A stretch of DNA of 64,000 nt. Origin: Closterium sp. Naga37s-1. Taxonomy: Eukaryota; Streptophyta; Zygnematophyceae; Desmidiales; Closteriaceae. Positions 20,519 to 31,100 of this stretch are shown in pieces (within the stretch, counting starts at the first letter, position 1; each line of letters begins with the position of its first letter). The position numbers were made by a program, and so were the translations under genes. The notes beneath the pieces were generated by a model that had not been told where the DNA came from, did not search any database, and worked only from the letters and a program-made list of their open reading frames with translations. The stretch is from NCBI GenBank assembly GCA_947471745.1, contig CANJKZ010000092.1, positions 1,488,001-1,552,000 of the forward strand, written 5' to 3'.

Positions 20519-23500
20519 ATGGCTACCCCTAGTGTCCTCGCTTTTGACGCTGAGGGTCGGGCCATTGACTTTGACGTCTGGATAGATGACCTGCAGCTTT
20601 TCTTACAGTGCGACAGAGCAGACGGCCTCTCCCTCTTTGACCTCACTTCTGGTGCCTCTCCTGCCCCCGCTGCTGATGCTGACGCCACCGTTCGCTCACA
20701 GTGGGCCACGCGCGATGCTGCTGCACGTCTTGCTGTGCGTCGCCACCTCCCTACCTCTGAGAGTGCGCACTTTAGCCAGTACAAGAGTGCTCAGACCTTG
20801 TACGACGCTGTAGTTGCACGCTACTCCTCCCCAGCCACTGCTGCACTGAGCCGCCTCATGCTACCGTACCTCTTCCCTGACCTTGCTGCCTTTCCCACAG
20901 TCGCTGACCTCATTACGCACCTCCGCTCTAGTGACACTCGCTACCGCGCTGCGCTTCCTGCTGAGTTCTGCGCCAAGAACCCCCCCCCCATGTACATCAC
21001 CCTCTACTACATAGTCACCCGTCTCCCTGACTCCCTTCGCGTAGTCAGGGACCACTTCCTCTCGGTTTGTCCCACCACTCTCACCGTTGACCTCCTCGAG
21101 AAGGCCCTCCTAGCAGCAGAAAAGAGCATCGTCGCTGTAGGAGCCTCTCGTGGTGACCCTCGCACCCCCATCTTTGAGGGGTGTTCCCCCTCCCCTCTTT
21201 TGCCCTCTGTTGCCTCTGCTGCTGCGGCCGACCTCGCTGGTTTGGAGTCGGTTGGGGCAGCGTCTACCCCTAGCGGGAGACGCCGCCCTGGCAGGGGCAA
21301 GGGGGGCAGGGGCGCTGGAGGAGCTAGCGGGGGCGGTGGAGGCGGCGGTGGAGGTAGTGGAGGAGGTGGGGGTGGCGGTGGGAGTGGTGGCGGGGGTGGA
21401 GGTGTAGGTGGCGGCAGTGGAGGCGCAGGAGGCAGCGGCGGTGGCGGAGGGAGCGGAGGTGGCGGCGGTGGAGGAGGAGGCGGCGGAGGAGGTGGAGCTG
21501 GTCGGGGTGGCGCTGCGCAGAGGGTCAGCTCCGGTGGTGGTCAGCGCCAGCAGCAGCAGCAGCAGCAGCAGCGCACTCGTGACGTCCCCTCCCCTCAGCA
21601 GCTCCGTGAGTGGTACACTGCACGCCAGAGGGGTGGGGGTGCTGGTCCGTGCACCTACGTCCTGCGCACCGGCGACCGCGCGGGTGAGCAGTGCGGGGGT
21701 GCGCACTCCACCCAGCGCTGCTTTGGCCGCCTCACGGACGCTTGGCGTCACCAGTTCCCTGAGGCCACTGAGATCCCCCGCTGGGGTGAGCTGTCTAGGG
21801 CGGGTGTAGCTGTCTTTGACCTTGACTTTGATGCTATTCTTGCTGCCGTGTATACTGTGACTATTAGTGATGAGGGTGACTGTTACCGGTGTTTTCCGCC
21901 CGACCCGGGCATTGAGACTGCTGCTCTAGGTACTGGTGAGGCTGCTGCTCTAGGTGCTAGCGAGGCTGCTGCTCTAGGTGCGTCTGCTCCCTCAGGTGCT
22001 GGTGAGTCTGCTCTCTCAGGTTCTGCGTCGGCTTCGGCCTCCCACACCTTCACACTTGACTCGGGGGCTTCTCGCTCCTTCTTTCGAGACCGCACCACAC
22101 TCACGCCGCTTGGCCGGCCAGTTGCGGTCTCCCTGGCAGACCCCTCTGGGGGTCCTGTCCTTGCTCACTTCTCCACTGTCCTCCCGTGTCCGGCGGCCCC
22201 CTCTGGCACCCTGTCTGGTCTCTACCTCCCCTCGTTCTCTACGAACTTGGTGAGTGGTGCTGACCTACAGGATGCGGGGGTTCACCAGTTCACTCCTGCG
22301 AGTCAGCGGGTGACCCACTGCACGGACGCTCGGACAGGCCGCCACCTGGCCACGTTTACACGTCGGCCAGGGTCGAGCCTGTACACACTGACCACTGCGT
22401 CTCCTCCAGTCCCTGCGTCTGGTCAGGTAGCTGCGTCGGGTCAGGTGTTTGCTGCAGCGTCCAGGTCTGGTCCTGAGTCTGCCCCCTGCTCGTGTCGCCT
22501 CCTGTCTCACGAGACTCTCCTCTGGCACCACCGCCTTGGCCACCCCTCCCTGCTTCGTCTCCGGAGCATGGCCTCCCGTGTCCTTGTCTCTGGTCTTCCC
22601 CGGTCCCTCCCTCCCCTTCCTCCGGGGCCAGGCCCTACCTGCGTCCCCTGTGTCGAGGGACGGCAGCGGGCTACCCCTCACTCCTCCCAGTTTCCTCCGA
22701 CAGAGGCCCCGCTGCAGACGCTTCACATGGACGTGTGGGGCCCGGCCCGCGTCCGTGGACAGGGTCACGAGCGCTACTTCCTGCTGGTGGTTGACGACTA
22801 CTCGCGTTACACCACAGTCTTCCCCTTGCGCAGCAAGGGTGATGTCACTGAGGTGTTGATCGACTGGATCCGCGCAGCTCGTCTCCAGCTCAGGCGGAGC
22901 TTTGGCTCGGACTTTCCTGTTCTGCGTCTGCACTCTGACAGAGGCGGAGAGTTCTCCTCTGGCCTTCTGCGAGCCTACTGTCGTGCACGAGGCATCCGCC
23001 AGACCTTCACGCTTCCGGACTCTCCACAGCAAAATGGGATTGCTGAGCGCCGCATTGGCATGGTCATGGACGTCGCCCGTACGTCCATGATGCATGCGGC
23101 TGCCCCCCATTTTCTGTGGCCGTTTGCGGTTCGGTACGCGGCGCATCAGATCAACCTTCACCCCAGGGTCTCCATGCCGGAGACCTCCCCAGCTTTGCTG
23201 TGGACGGGGAAGGTTGGCGATGCGTCTGCGTTCCGTGTCTGGGGATCTCGGGCGTTTGTCCGCGACTTGTCTGCGGACAAGCTGTCCCCTCGTGCTGCTC
23301 CTTGCGTCTTCCTGGGTTTCCCCCCTGACGCCCCAGGGTGGCAGTTCTACCACCCCACCTCTCGCCGTGTTCTGTCCTCCCAGGACGTCACGTTCGACGA
23401 GTCGGTCCCCTACTACCGCCTCTTCCCCTACCGCACTCCGTCCCTCCCCCCGCCACCGCTCTTCCTTGTACCAGGTCCCCCCCCGGTAGACCCCCTCCCC

Positions 23501-26491
23501 CCTCAGGGTCGTGCCCCTTCAGGTGTGTCCCAGGTAGACGCTGTTGAGCCTGTCGAGGTCGCTGGTGACTCTGGTGCTGCTGAGGGTGCTGAGCCTGGGG
23601 GTGCTGACTTTGGGGGTGCTGAGCGTGTGGGTGCTACGCCTGGGGGTGCTGAGCCTGGGGGTGCTGAGCCTGGGGGTGCTGAGTCTGGGGGTACTACGAC
23701 TGGGGGTGCTGAGCCTGGGGGTACTACGCCTGGAGGTGCTGAGCCTGGGGGTGCTGCGTCTGGGGGTGCTGAGCCTGGGGGTACTACGCCTGGAGGTGCT
23801 GAGCCTGGGGGTGCTACGCCTGGTGGTGCTGTGCCTGGCGGTTCACCGGGTGCTCCCTCTCGCCGAGAGCCACTCTCTCCCCAGGAGCTACGTGAGTGGT
23901 TTGCCCGGCGCTGGAGGCGAGCTGCTGGAGCTGCTGGAGCTGGAGGTGCTGCGGGTACTGGAGGTTCTGTTGCTTCTGAGGGAGCTGGTGCCACGGGTCC
24001 CGGAGGTGCTCGTACTGGGAGTACTGGAGCTGCTGGACCTGCGTGTACTTCTGGAGCTGGAGTTGCTGCGGGTGTTGGCGCGGAGGCTACTGCTGTCGGT
24101 CCTGGAGGCGGTCCTGCTGGGGGTACTACTGGTGCTGCTGGGGGTTCTGGAGCTGGAGCTGCTACTGGTGCTGGTGCTGCCCCTGCGGGTGCTGGTGCTG
24201 TCCCTCCTGTGTCTGGAGTCGCCGCGCGGCCTCGGCCGTACTTCGTTCCGCTCCTTCAGCAGGTTCTTGGTCTCCCGCCTTCTACTGGTCCTCCTCCTCC
24301 CTTAGAGTGTCCACAGCCTGTCCCGTCGCAGTTACAGTTACAGCCGGCCTCCCCACTGCCTGCTCTGTCTCCCTACACTGGTCCTACTGGAGGTCTTGCT
24401 GAGCGTCGTGAGCCTGCGTCTCGCCCTGCGTCGCCTGTCCGTGCTGCTCGCACTAGTGGTCGCGGTTCGCGTCAGCGTCCTCCTCCTGTCCCTGGCACGC
24501 ACCGGATGTCTCTGCGTCCGTCCACTGCTCCTCTGCGTGCCCCTTTACCTTCTCCTCCTGAGTCTTCTCTTCCTACTCTTGCCGACCCGGAGTCGGACTC
24601 TCTTCGCGCTGCCAGTCCTACTGTCACGCGTCTCCTTGCTACGGTTGTCACTGACCCTTCCTTTGAGTCCACTGCTGCGTCTGCTCTAGTTGCTGAGCTC
24701 GTCGACTTTGCTGCTCGCTGTCGCCTAGACTACGTCGCCAGTCTTGTTGCTGAGTCTGAGTCTGTCTGTCCTCCGTCCGTCGGGGGTGAGTGTGCCCTTG
24801 GCACGGACGTCCTTGAGGACAGGCAGGAGGAGTTCCAGTGCTTGGCCGCTGCTTCACCTCATCTCGTGTCCGTACTGCTTACCCCTGAGGGAGACCCGGA
24901 TGCACTTGACATCCCGACTCCGCGCTCTTACGCGGAGGCGATAGAGGGTCCCTACTCCTCTCAGTGGCAGGCAGCTATGGACGCAGAGATGGCTTCCTGG
25001 AAGTCCACAGGCACCTACGTTGACGCTGTTCCCCCTCCTGGGGCGAACATCGTCAGTGGCATGTGGATTTTCAGGGTGAAGCGACCGCCGGGTTCTCCGC
25101 CTGTCTTCAAGGCGCGTTACGTGGCTCGTGGCTTCAGTCAGCGGCAGGGAGTTGACTACTTTCAGACCTTCTCTCCCACCCCGAAGATGACCACTCTTCG
25201 GGTACTGCTGCACGTAGCTGCTCACCGTGACTACGAGCTACACTCTCTTGACTTCAGCACTGCTTTCTTGCAGGGCAGCCTGCACGAGGAGATCTGGCTG
25301 CGTCGCCCACCTGGCTTCACTGGGTCTTTTCCTCCTGGCACCCAGTGGAGCCTACGGCGGCCAGTCTACGGTCTCCGCCAGGCACCGCGTGAGTGGCACG
25401 ACACACTGAGGACTACACTTGCAGCTCTTGGGTTTGCTCCCTCTACTGCCGACCCGTCGCTGTTTCTGCGCACCGACACTTCTTTGCCACCGTTCTACAT
25501 CCTCGTGTACGTCGACGACTTGGTCTTTGCCACAGCTGACACTGCTGGACTAGCCCACGTGAAGTCCGAGCTGCAGAAGAGACACACGTGCACTGACCTG
25601 GGTGAACTGCGCAGCTACCTTGGCTTGCAGATCACTCGGGACAGAGCACGCCGCACCATTACCCTGACTCAGTCACACATGGTGCAGCAGGTCCTTCAGC
25701 GCTTCGGCTTCACGTACTCCTCGCCTCAGGCCACTCCTCTGCCTACTCGCCACTCGCTCTCAGCTCTGCCTTCGGATGAGTCCGTAGAGTCGAGTGGCCC
25801 GTACCCAGAGCTTGTTGGCTGCCTCATGTACCTGATGACCTGCACACGACCTGACCTTGCATACCCTCTTAGCATTCTTGCACGCTATGTTGCTCCTGGG
25901 AGACACAGACCGGAGCACATGGCTGCAGCGAAGAGGGTGTTGCGCTACTTGTGCAGTACGTCGGGCATGGGGCTTGTGCTTGGAGGGCAGAGTCCAGTGG
26001 TCCTTACTGGGCACGCAGACGCTTCTTGGGCTGACGACCAGGCTACGCAGCGGTCGTCACAGGGTTACACCTTCAGCCTTGGTTCCGGCTCTGTTTCGTG
26101 GCGGGCTACTCGCTCGTCTTCTGTTCTCGGCTCCAGTTGTGAGGCTGAGATCTACGCAGGAGCCATGGCTGCACAGGAGCTTCGCTGGCTCACCTACCTG
26201 CTGACTGACCTCGGAGAGTTGCCTCGTTCTCCTCCAGTGCTGTACGTAGACAACAAGGCCATGCTGGCCTTGTGTCGGGAGCAGCGACTGGAGCACAGAA
26301 CGAAGCACATTGCTCTCCGCTACTTTCTTGCTCGTGAGCTGCAGCAGCGTGGTCAGCTGCGTCTTGCGTACGTGGCCTCTGAGGCCAACACTGCTGATAT
26401 CTTCACCAAGGCACTTGCGCCTTGTGACCATCAGCGCTTCCGTACTCAGCTTGGCCTTGTGCCTACCTTGCCTCACTTGCTCACCTCTTGA
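20519..26491 (+). CDS. Gag-Pol polyprotein of copia element B
   Basis: One frame of 1990 codons, start GTCATGGCT as in A. UBN2-like gag about residues 1-215; Gly-rich tract about 260-340; PQQLREWY near 363 and the Cx13Cx3Hx4C knuckle just after; protease LDSGAS near 518; integrase zinc domain and DDE core (MDVWG, HSDRGG, GIAERR) about 660-850; linker with GGAEP-type pentads and PQELREWF, about 1000-1440; RT with YVDD near 1660; RNase H with DASWADD near 1830 and the end ADIFTKAL. Family knowledge: a single Gag-Pol frame processed by its own protease is usual for plant copia. The protein is nearly collinear with A; most length differences lie in the Gly tract and linker arrays. Confidence 0.95.
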   Translation: MATPSVLAFDAEGRAIDFDVWIDDLQLFLQCDRADGLSLFDLTSGASPAPAADADATVRSQWATRDAAARLAVRRHLPTSESAHFSQYKSAQTLYDAVVARYSSPATAALSRLMLPYLFPDLAAFPTVADLITHLRSSDTRYRAALPAEFCAKNPPPMYITLYYIVTRLPDSLRVVRDHFLSVCPTTLTVDLLEKALLAAEKSIVAVGASRGDPRTPIFEGCSPSPLLPSVASAAAADLAGLESVGAASTPSGRRRPGRGKGGRGAGGASGGGGGGGGGSGGGGGGGGSGGGGGGVGGGSGGAGGSGGGGGSGGGGGGGGGGGGGGAGRGGAAQRVSSGGGQRQQQQQQQQRTRDVPSPQQLREWYTARQRGGGAGPCTYVLRTGDRAGEQCGGAHSTQRCFGRLTDAWRHQFPEATEIPRWGELSRAGVAVFDLDFDAILAAVYTVTISDEGDCYRCFPPDPGIETAALGTGEAAALGASEAAALGASAPSGAGESALSGSASASASHTFTLDSGASRSFFRDRTTLTPLGRPVAVSLADPSGGPVLAHFSTVLPCPAAPSGTLSGLYLPSFSTNLVSGADLQDAGVHQFTPASQRVTHCTDARTGRHLATFTRRPGSSLYTLTTASPPVPASGQVAASGQVFAAASRSGPESAPCSCRLLSHETLLWHHRLGHPSLLRLRSMASRVLVSGLPRSLPPLPPGPGPTCVPCVEGRQRATPHSSQFPPTEAPLQTLHMDVWGPARVRGQGHERYFLLVVDDYSRYTTVFPLRSKGDVTEVLIDWIRAARLQLRRSFGSDFPVLRLHSDRGGEFSSGLLRAYCRARGIRQTFTLPDSPQQNGIAERRIGMVMDVARTSMMHAAAPHFLWPFAVRYAAHQINLHPRVSMPETSPALLWTGKVGDASAFRVWGSRAFVRDLSADKLSPRAAPCVFLGFPPDAPGWQFYHPTSRRVLSSQDVTFDESVPYYRLFPYRTPSLPPPPLFLVPGPPPVDPLPPQGRAPSGVSQVDAVEPVEVAGDSGAAEGAEPGGADFGGAERVGATPGGAEPGGAEPGGAESGGTTTGGAEPGGTTPGGAEPGGAASGGAEPGGTTPGGAEPGGATPGGAVPGGSPGAPSRREPLSPQELREWFARRWRRAAGAAGAGGAAGTGGSVASEGAGATGPGGARTGSTGAAGPACTSGAGVAAGVGAEATAVGPGGGPAGGTTGAAGGSGAGAATGAGAAPAGAGAVPPVSGVAARPRPYFVPLLQQVLGLPPSTGPPPPLECPQPVPSQLQLQPASPLPALSPYTGPTGGLAERREPASRPASPVRAARTSGRGSRQRPPPVPGTHRMSLRPSTAPLRAPLPSPPESSLPTLADPESDSLRAASPTVTRLLATVVTDPSFESTAASALVAELVDFAARCRLDYVASLVAESESVCPPSVGGECALGTDVLEDRQEEFQCLAAASPHLVSVLLTPEGDPDALDIPTPRSYAEAIEGPYSSQWQAAMDAEMASWKSTGTYVDAVPPPGANIVSGMWIFRVKRPPGSPPVFKARYVARGFSQRQGVDYFQTFSPTPKMTTLRVLLHVAAHRDYELHSLDFSTAFLQGSLHEEIWLRRPPGFTGSFPPGTQWSLRRPVYGLRQAPREWHDTLRTTLAALGFAPSTADPSLFLRTDTSLPPFYILVYVDDLVFATADTAGLAHVKSELQKRHTCTDLGELRSYLGLQITRDRARRTITLTQSHMVQQVLQRFGFTYSSPQATPLPTRHSLSALPSDESVESSGPYPELVGCLMYLMTCTRPDLAYPLSILARYVAPGRHRPEHMAAAKRVLRYLCSTSGMGLVLGGQSPVVLTGHADASWADDQATQRSSQGYTFSLGSGSVSWRATRSSSVLGSSCEAEIYAGAMAAQELRWLTYLLTDLGELPRSPPVLYVDNKAMLALCREQRLEHRTKHIALRYFLARELQQRGQLRLAYVASEANTADIFTKALAPCDHQRFRTQLGLVPTLPHLLTS

Positions 26492-26686
26492 CCTTGCTAG
26501 TACTGTTACATGTATTTATATACCTGCTCTTGTTTGTCTAGCCTTTTTTTATATATATGTGTACTCCTGCTTGTGAACTGGCCTTGTGGCCTTGAACTTG
26601 TGCTCGGAATGTGTGGTGACTTTGTGATCCACCCTGAGCTTGTTTTTGCTTTGCTTTGCTTGACTGGTCTTGTGACCCCTTGTTCT

Positions 26687-26707
26687 CCCCCACTTTGCCT
26701 ATGGGGG
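26687..26707 (+). promoter_or_regulatory. Polypurine-tract hairpin of B
   Basis: Same C5A / TG5 pairing and CTTTGCCTA loop as in A, ending two bases before the 3' LTR. Confidence 0.6.
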
Positions 26708-26709
26708 TG

Positions 26710-26834
26710 TGTCAGATTTATATGACATAGCTACTGTAGGCTATAGTGGGGTAGCACATATGGGGTACAGTTTTCTAGGGTTTGCTTCTTGTACCCAACT
26801 TTCACTTAGTCATTCCATTCCTCGTTTCTTCTCA
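26710..26834 (+). repeat. 3' LTR of B
   Basis: 125 bp, identical to the 5' LTR; followed by the second GTGTG target copy. Confidence 0.97.
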
Positions 26835-27800
26835 GTGTGGACGGAAGAGAGGGAGAGAGGAGGGTGTGAAACAAGGAGTGAGTGAGGAATTGTCTAAGTG
26901 GTTGAAGGATTTCGTTTGTCAGTGCGTCGAGTGGAAACCTGATCAAGCAAAAGATTGGGTTCCATATCAAGCCAGACAAGGCTGAGTGAACTATTATGTG
27001 GTCACCTCACTCCTTTCTTCCCCGTTGCCTTCTTAGCCTGCCGTCCTTCTCTCCGCACCTCTCATCTCTTGCCTCTATCTTCTTTGTTTCCCATTCACCA
27101 AGATAATGTGTTCGTGAGTCCTTTTAAGAGCTTTTCTCCTTCCTACCCTTCCTTTCTTGGCTCATCCTCAGACATGCCCTAACGCCTCCGTATTTTTGAC
27201 AGGTAGAGCTGGGGAGATGTAGGTAGGGCTGAGTTGTAGGGATGGGGGGAGACAGGTAGGGCTGAGTGAGTGGGCATGTAGGGATGGGGGAAGACAGGTA
27301 TGGCTAACCAGAGAAGGGAAGACATGCATAGAGGTAGAAACGAGACTAGGTGTGTTGGATTGGGGGAGGCACTGACAGGGGCAGACCGCGAGGGCACCTT
27401 CAATTGGAAATTTACTGCCTTGAATCCATAACCGAGAGGTAGAGCCACGAACTATACTGCTCCGAGTCGCTGAGCGTGTGTCTCCACTTATAGACCCACT
27501 TTGTGCTAACTAGAATTACAACCGACCTTTCAACCCTGGCGTCCTACTAAGAGTCATCGCATCGCATCCCTCTGTCATCCTGACTCATAACTTCACCCTA
27601 GAATCTCTCCTCGACCACCACATCAACTCCGATTTGCGTATGTTCCTTCCATCATCAACTTATGCCATTTGGGAAGACCTTGCTCGCATAGTGAGCCAAT
27701 ATGCTGGGCAGCGCTGAATGGTTGTTGGGCTGGAATGAGGAGGGAGCGTTGTGGATTTGTGCGGCGGCAGTGGATGTGGGTTGCTCCGATTGCAAGACCA
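26835..27800 (-). repeat. Right foldback arm, piece 4 (outer)
   Basis: Read in reverse it matches the left arm first at about 8880-8330 (including the block of CCTC/CCCATCC-rich sequence open in one frame on both sides) and then at about 7430-7190. A diagnostic pair is GAGTTGATG...GGTGG...GATGCGAT at 7350-7430 and its inverse at 27555-27640. The outer end is unclear and runs up to the LTR of E. No gene is recognised in this nearly 1-kb stretch; the Leu/Ser/Pro-rich open frame at 27179-27448 (minus) has a diverged counterpart at 8353-8583 (+), which reflects the inverted repeat. Confidence 0.7.
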
Positions 27801-27834
27801 CCTAGGCCACGTAAGCGAACTTACAAATGCAATT

Positions 27835-27967
27835 GTCTCAAGAGTGATGCATAGCGGAATGATGATGACTAGCAAGGTGGGAGATACAAATGCTAAGCCT
27901 AGAAAGTGTTGTACTCCTTACAGCCCTACTCACTATAGCCTATCAATATAATGCATAACATTTGACG
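27835..27967 (-). repeat. 3' LTR of E
   Basis: About 130 bp; on the minus strand it has the family core ATAGGCTATAGTG and a GTACAAC box. Ends are approximate. Only about two thirds similar to the LTR at 33252-33374. Confidence 0.7.
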
Positions 27968-28128
27968 AACCCCCATAGGCTAAATGAGGGGCATCAACAA
28001 GCAAAAGAAACGAAGGGTCACAAGACTAGTAAAGAGAAACAACAAGGCAACGCTCAGGGTGGATCTCAAGATCACCACACAATCAGAGCACAAGCAAACG
28101 GCCACAAGACCAGTTCAAGAGTTCACAA

Positions 28129-28177
28129 ATATATATATATATACATATATACATATATACATATATACATATATATG
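28129..28177. repeat. AT/ACATAT microsatellite
   Basis: TATATA and ACATATAT repeats in the 3' untranslated part of E. AT-rich runs occupy the same position in A, B, F, G and I. Confidence 0.9.
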
Positions 28178-31100
28178 CAAGGACAAGTCGAGCAAGCAGC
28201 AAGAAAGAATGCTACAGAAACCTAGCACCGGTGTCAACAAGGCCTAACTATAGACAGAACCTGAGGTGGTCACTAGGCTCGAGGGCCTTGTTGAAGATGT
28301 TTGCAGTGCTGGCTTCTGAGGCCACAAAGTCCAAGCGTGCCTGGCCACGCCGTTGCAACTCTCGCAGGAGAAAGTACCTCATGTCAATGTGATTCACTCT
28401 GCTCTCCAGTCGAGGCTCTCAACACAGGAAGATCATGGCCTTGTTGTCAGCAAACAAGGTCGGCGCAGAGCGAGGCTGCTCACCAAGCTTGGCAAGCAAG
28501 AAGGTCAACCAGCGAAGCTCCTGCGCAGCCATGTCACCAGCGTAGATCTCTGCCTCTGCACTGGACAAAACGACAGACGACGACCGAGTAGACCTCCACG
28601 ACACAGCTCCAGCGCCCAAGCTGAAGCAGTTCCTCTAAGTGGACCTCTGTGTCTCCACATCGTCGGCGTAGGAAAATTCGTAGTGACCGGTCAGTACAAC
28701 TGGCTGTGTCCCTCCAAGCACAAGCCCCATGCCTGATGTAGTCGCCAAGTACTTTGCCACCCTCACAGCAGCTGTCCAGTGAATAGGACGGTGTCTCCCA
28801 GTCGCAACAAAGCGAGAGAGGACGATGAGAGGAAAGGCGAGGTTCAGACAAGTACAAGTCATCAGGTACATGAGGCAGCCCACAAGCTCTGCGTAGGGAC
28901 CACTAGACTCAAAGGGTTCGTCGGGAAAAGGGCCGGTGAGTTTGTGGTCAACGGCAGGAGGAGTGGGCTGTGTGGTGGAGTGCTGAAGCGCGAACCGCTG
29001 AAGGACCTGCTGCACCATGTGTAACTGTGAGAGCGCAATGGTGCGAGTGGCTCTGTCCCTGGTGATCTGCAAGCCAAGATAGTGGCGCAGCTCACCAAGG
29101 TCAGTGCGCGTGTGTCTCTTCTGCAATTCGGACTTCACCTCAGCCAGAGCTGCCCTGTCTGCTGTAGCAAAGACCAAGCCGTTGACGTAGACGAGGACGA
29201 AGAAAGGTGTGGGCCCATAACGAACGAACAGCGACGAGTCGGCGAACGAAGGACGAAACCCGAGGGCAGCAAGAGTGGGGTGCTTGGCGGAGACCGAAGA
29301 CTGGTCGTCTCAGGCTCCACTGGGTCCTAGGTGAGAAAGTGCCAAGGAAGCTAGGAGGACGACGCAACCAGATCTCCTCGTGCAGGCTGCCCTGGAGAAA
29401 GGCAGTGGAGAAGTCGAGGGAGTGCAGCTCATAGTCTCTCTGTGCTGCAACGTGAATTAACACCCGAAGATTCGTCATCTTCGAAGTCGGGGCGAAGGTC
29501 TGGAAGAGGTCAACTCCCTCACGCTGACTGAAACATCTAGCCACGTAACGCGCCTTGAAGACAGGCGGCGATCCAGGCGGCAGCTTCACCATGAAGATCC
29601 ACATGCCGTCGACTACGTTCGCCCTGGGAGGCGGAACTGCATTGACGTAGGTGCCTGTGGATCTCCAAGTCGCCATCTCTGAGTCCATGGCCGCTTTCCA
29701 GTGAGAGGCCCACTGCCCTGACACTGCCTCACGGTACATGCGAGGAGTCGGAATGTCAAGGGCGTCTGTGTCTCCCTCAGGGGAATGCAGCATGGCACAG
29801 AGAGAGGGAGAAGCGGCTGCCAGGAACTCCAGCTCAAACATTCCGTCCTATAGGACGTCACAGCCAAGGGCAAACTCACCCCCGGCGGACAGAGGACTGG
29901 TAGGCGGAGCAGCCACTACGTGCATGGTGAAGTCAAGGCGGCAGGTGGCAGAAAAGTTAGCGACAACAGCAGTAAGAACCGAGACAGACGACGGAGAGGC
30001 ACGAGGGTCGGTGACAAGAGAGGCGAGAACATGTGAGACAACAGGACAAGCAACACGGTAGTAGTCAGTGATAGGGTGAGAGGAGACAGTGAGAGACGAT
30101 GTAGGAGGTGGCGGGAGAACAGACACAGGCGGAGCACGACGAGATCTAGAACGAAACAAGACAATGCGTAGGTCGTCAAAAGGAGACGAGGGACGAGCAC
30201 GCGGAGGACAACGAGTGGTCCAGTCGTGCGGGAGAACTGGAAGAGGCGACTTTGACTGAGGACGAGAGAAAACAACCGAAGCCGAGTCTGGAGGAGGAAA
30301 CGTACGCACGTCTGCGGTAGGAGACTGTGAGCGGACAGGAGGAGAGGAGGGAAGACCAAGGGCCCGAAGGCCACTCACTGGTGGGAACAACTACTGCAAA
30401 GGGGCGGCTGCTGCGCCTACTGCTGCTGCTGTTGCAGCTGCTGCGGCTGCGGCTGCCGTGCCTGCTGCTGCTGCTGCTGCTCCTGCTACACTTGCTGTTG
30501 CTCCTGCTTGTCTAGCTGCCGCAGCTCCTGCCTCTCCTGATCCAACCACTCCTGCTCCTCGCGCTCAAGCTGGCGAAGAGCCTGGAGACGCGTGTCGTAG
30601 TGGTGGGGAGGCGCAGTGGGCGCAGCTGTAGTAGTTCCTCCATCTCCATTCACCTCAAAACTAGCACCTCCAGTGCCAGAAACTCCAGCTCCAGTACCTC
30701 CAGTGGCAGCACCTCCAGCTCTAACACCCCCTGAGTCCACAGTAACCTGTCGCGGAAGTGCCGAAGGCTGCTGAGGGGACTTTGAGGAGGACTGCGGGGA
30801 GGGAGACGCTACCTAACGTGCGATTGAGGGTAGAGGTTAGCATGAGACACACCTACGGGGAAAGATCAAGGGGGGGCGGGGGTACCGGAGGAGCGGGAGC
30901 AGGAGGAGGAGTGTAGGCGAGGAAAAGAGGAGGGGGGGAAACCGGGAGACCTTGACAGGGGTACCGAGTGTAGTAAGACACAGACTCGTCAAACCGGACG
31001 TCACGGGAGTCGAGGAACCGGTTGAGGGGCGGGTGGCAAAACTCAAAGTCAAAGGAGTCCACTGGGAAACCCAAAAAGACACAGGGATGGCGCAAGCCGA

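Larger units (their letters stand above)
19496..26834 (+). mobile_element. Ty1/copia LTR retrotransposon B (looks whole, very young)
   Basis: Two 125-bp LTRs identical at every base, flanked by an exact 5-bp duplication GTGTG (19491-19495, 26835-26839). Primer site at 19621, a GC-rich tandem-repeat leader, one uninterrupted gag-pol frame (20519-26491), an AT-rich 3' part, a purine tract at the 3' LTR. It looks whole and must be a recent insertion. It sits in the right foldback arm, whose inverted partner at about 8880 is uninterrupted. Sister to A. Confidence 0.97.

Noticed and set aside
27962-28247. Small open frames near 28000
   Set aside because: They lie in the 3' untranslated part and AT microsatellite of copia E.
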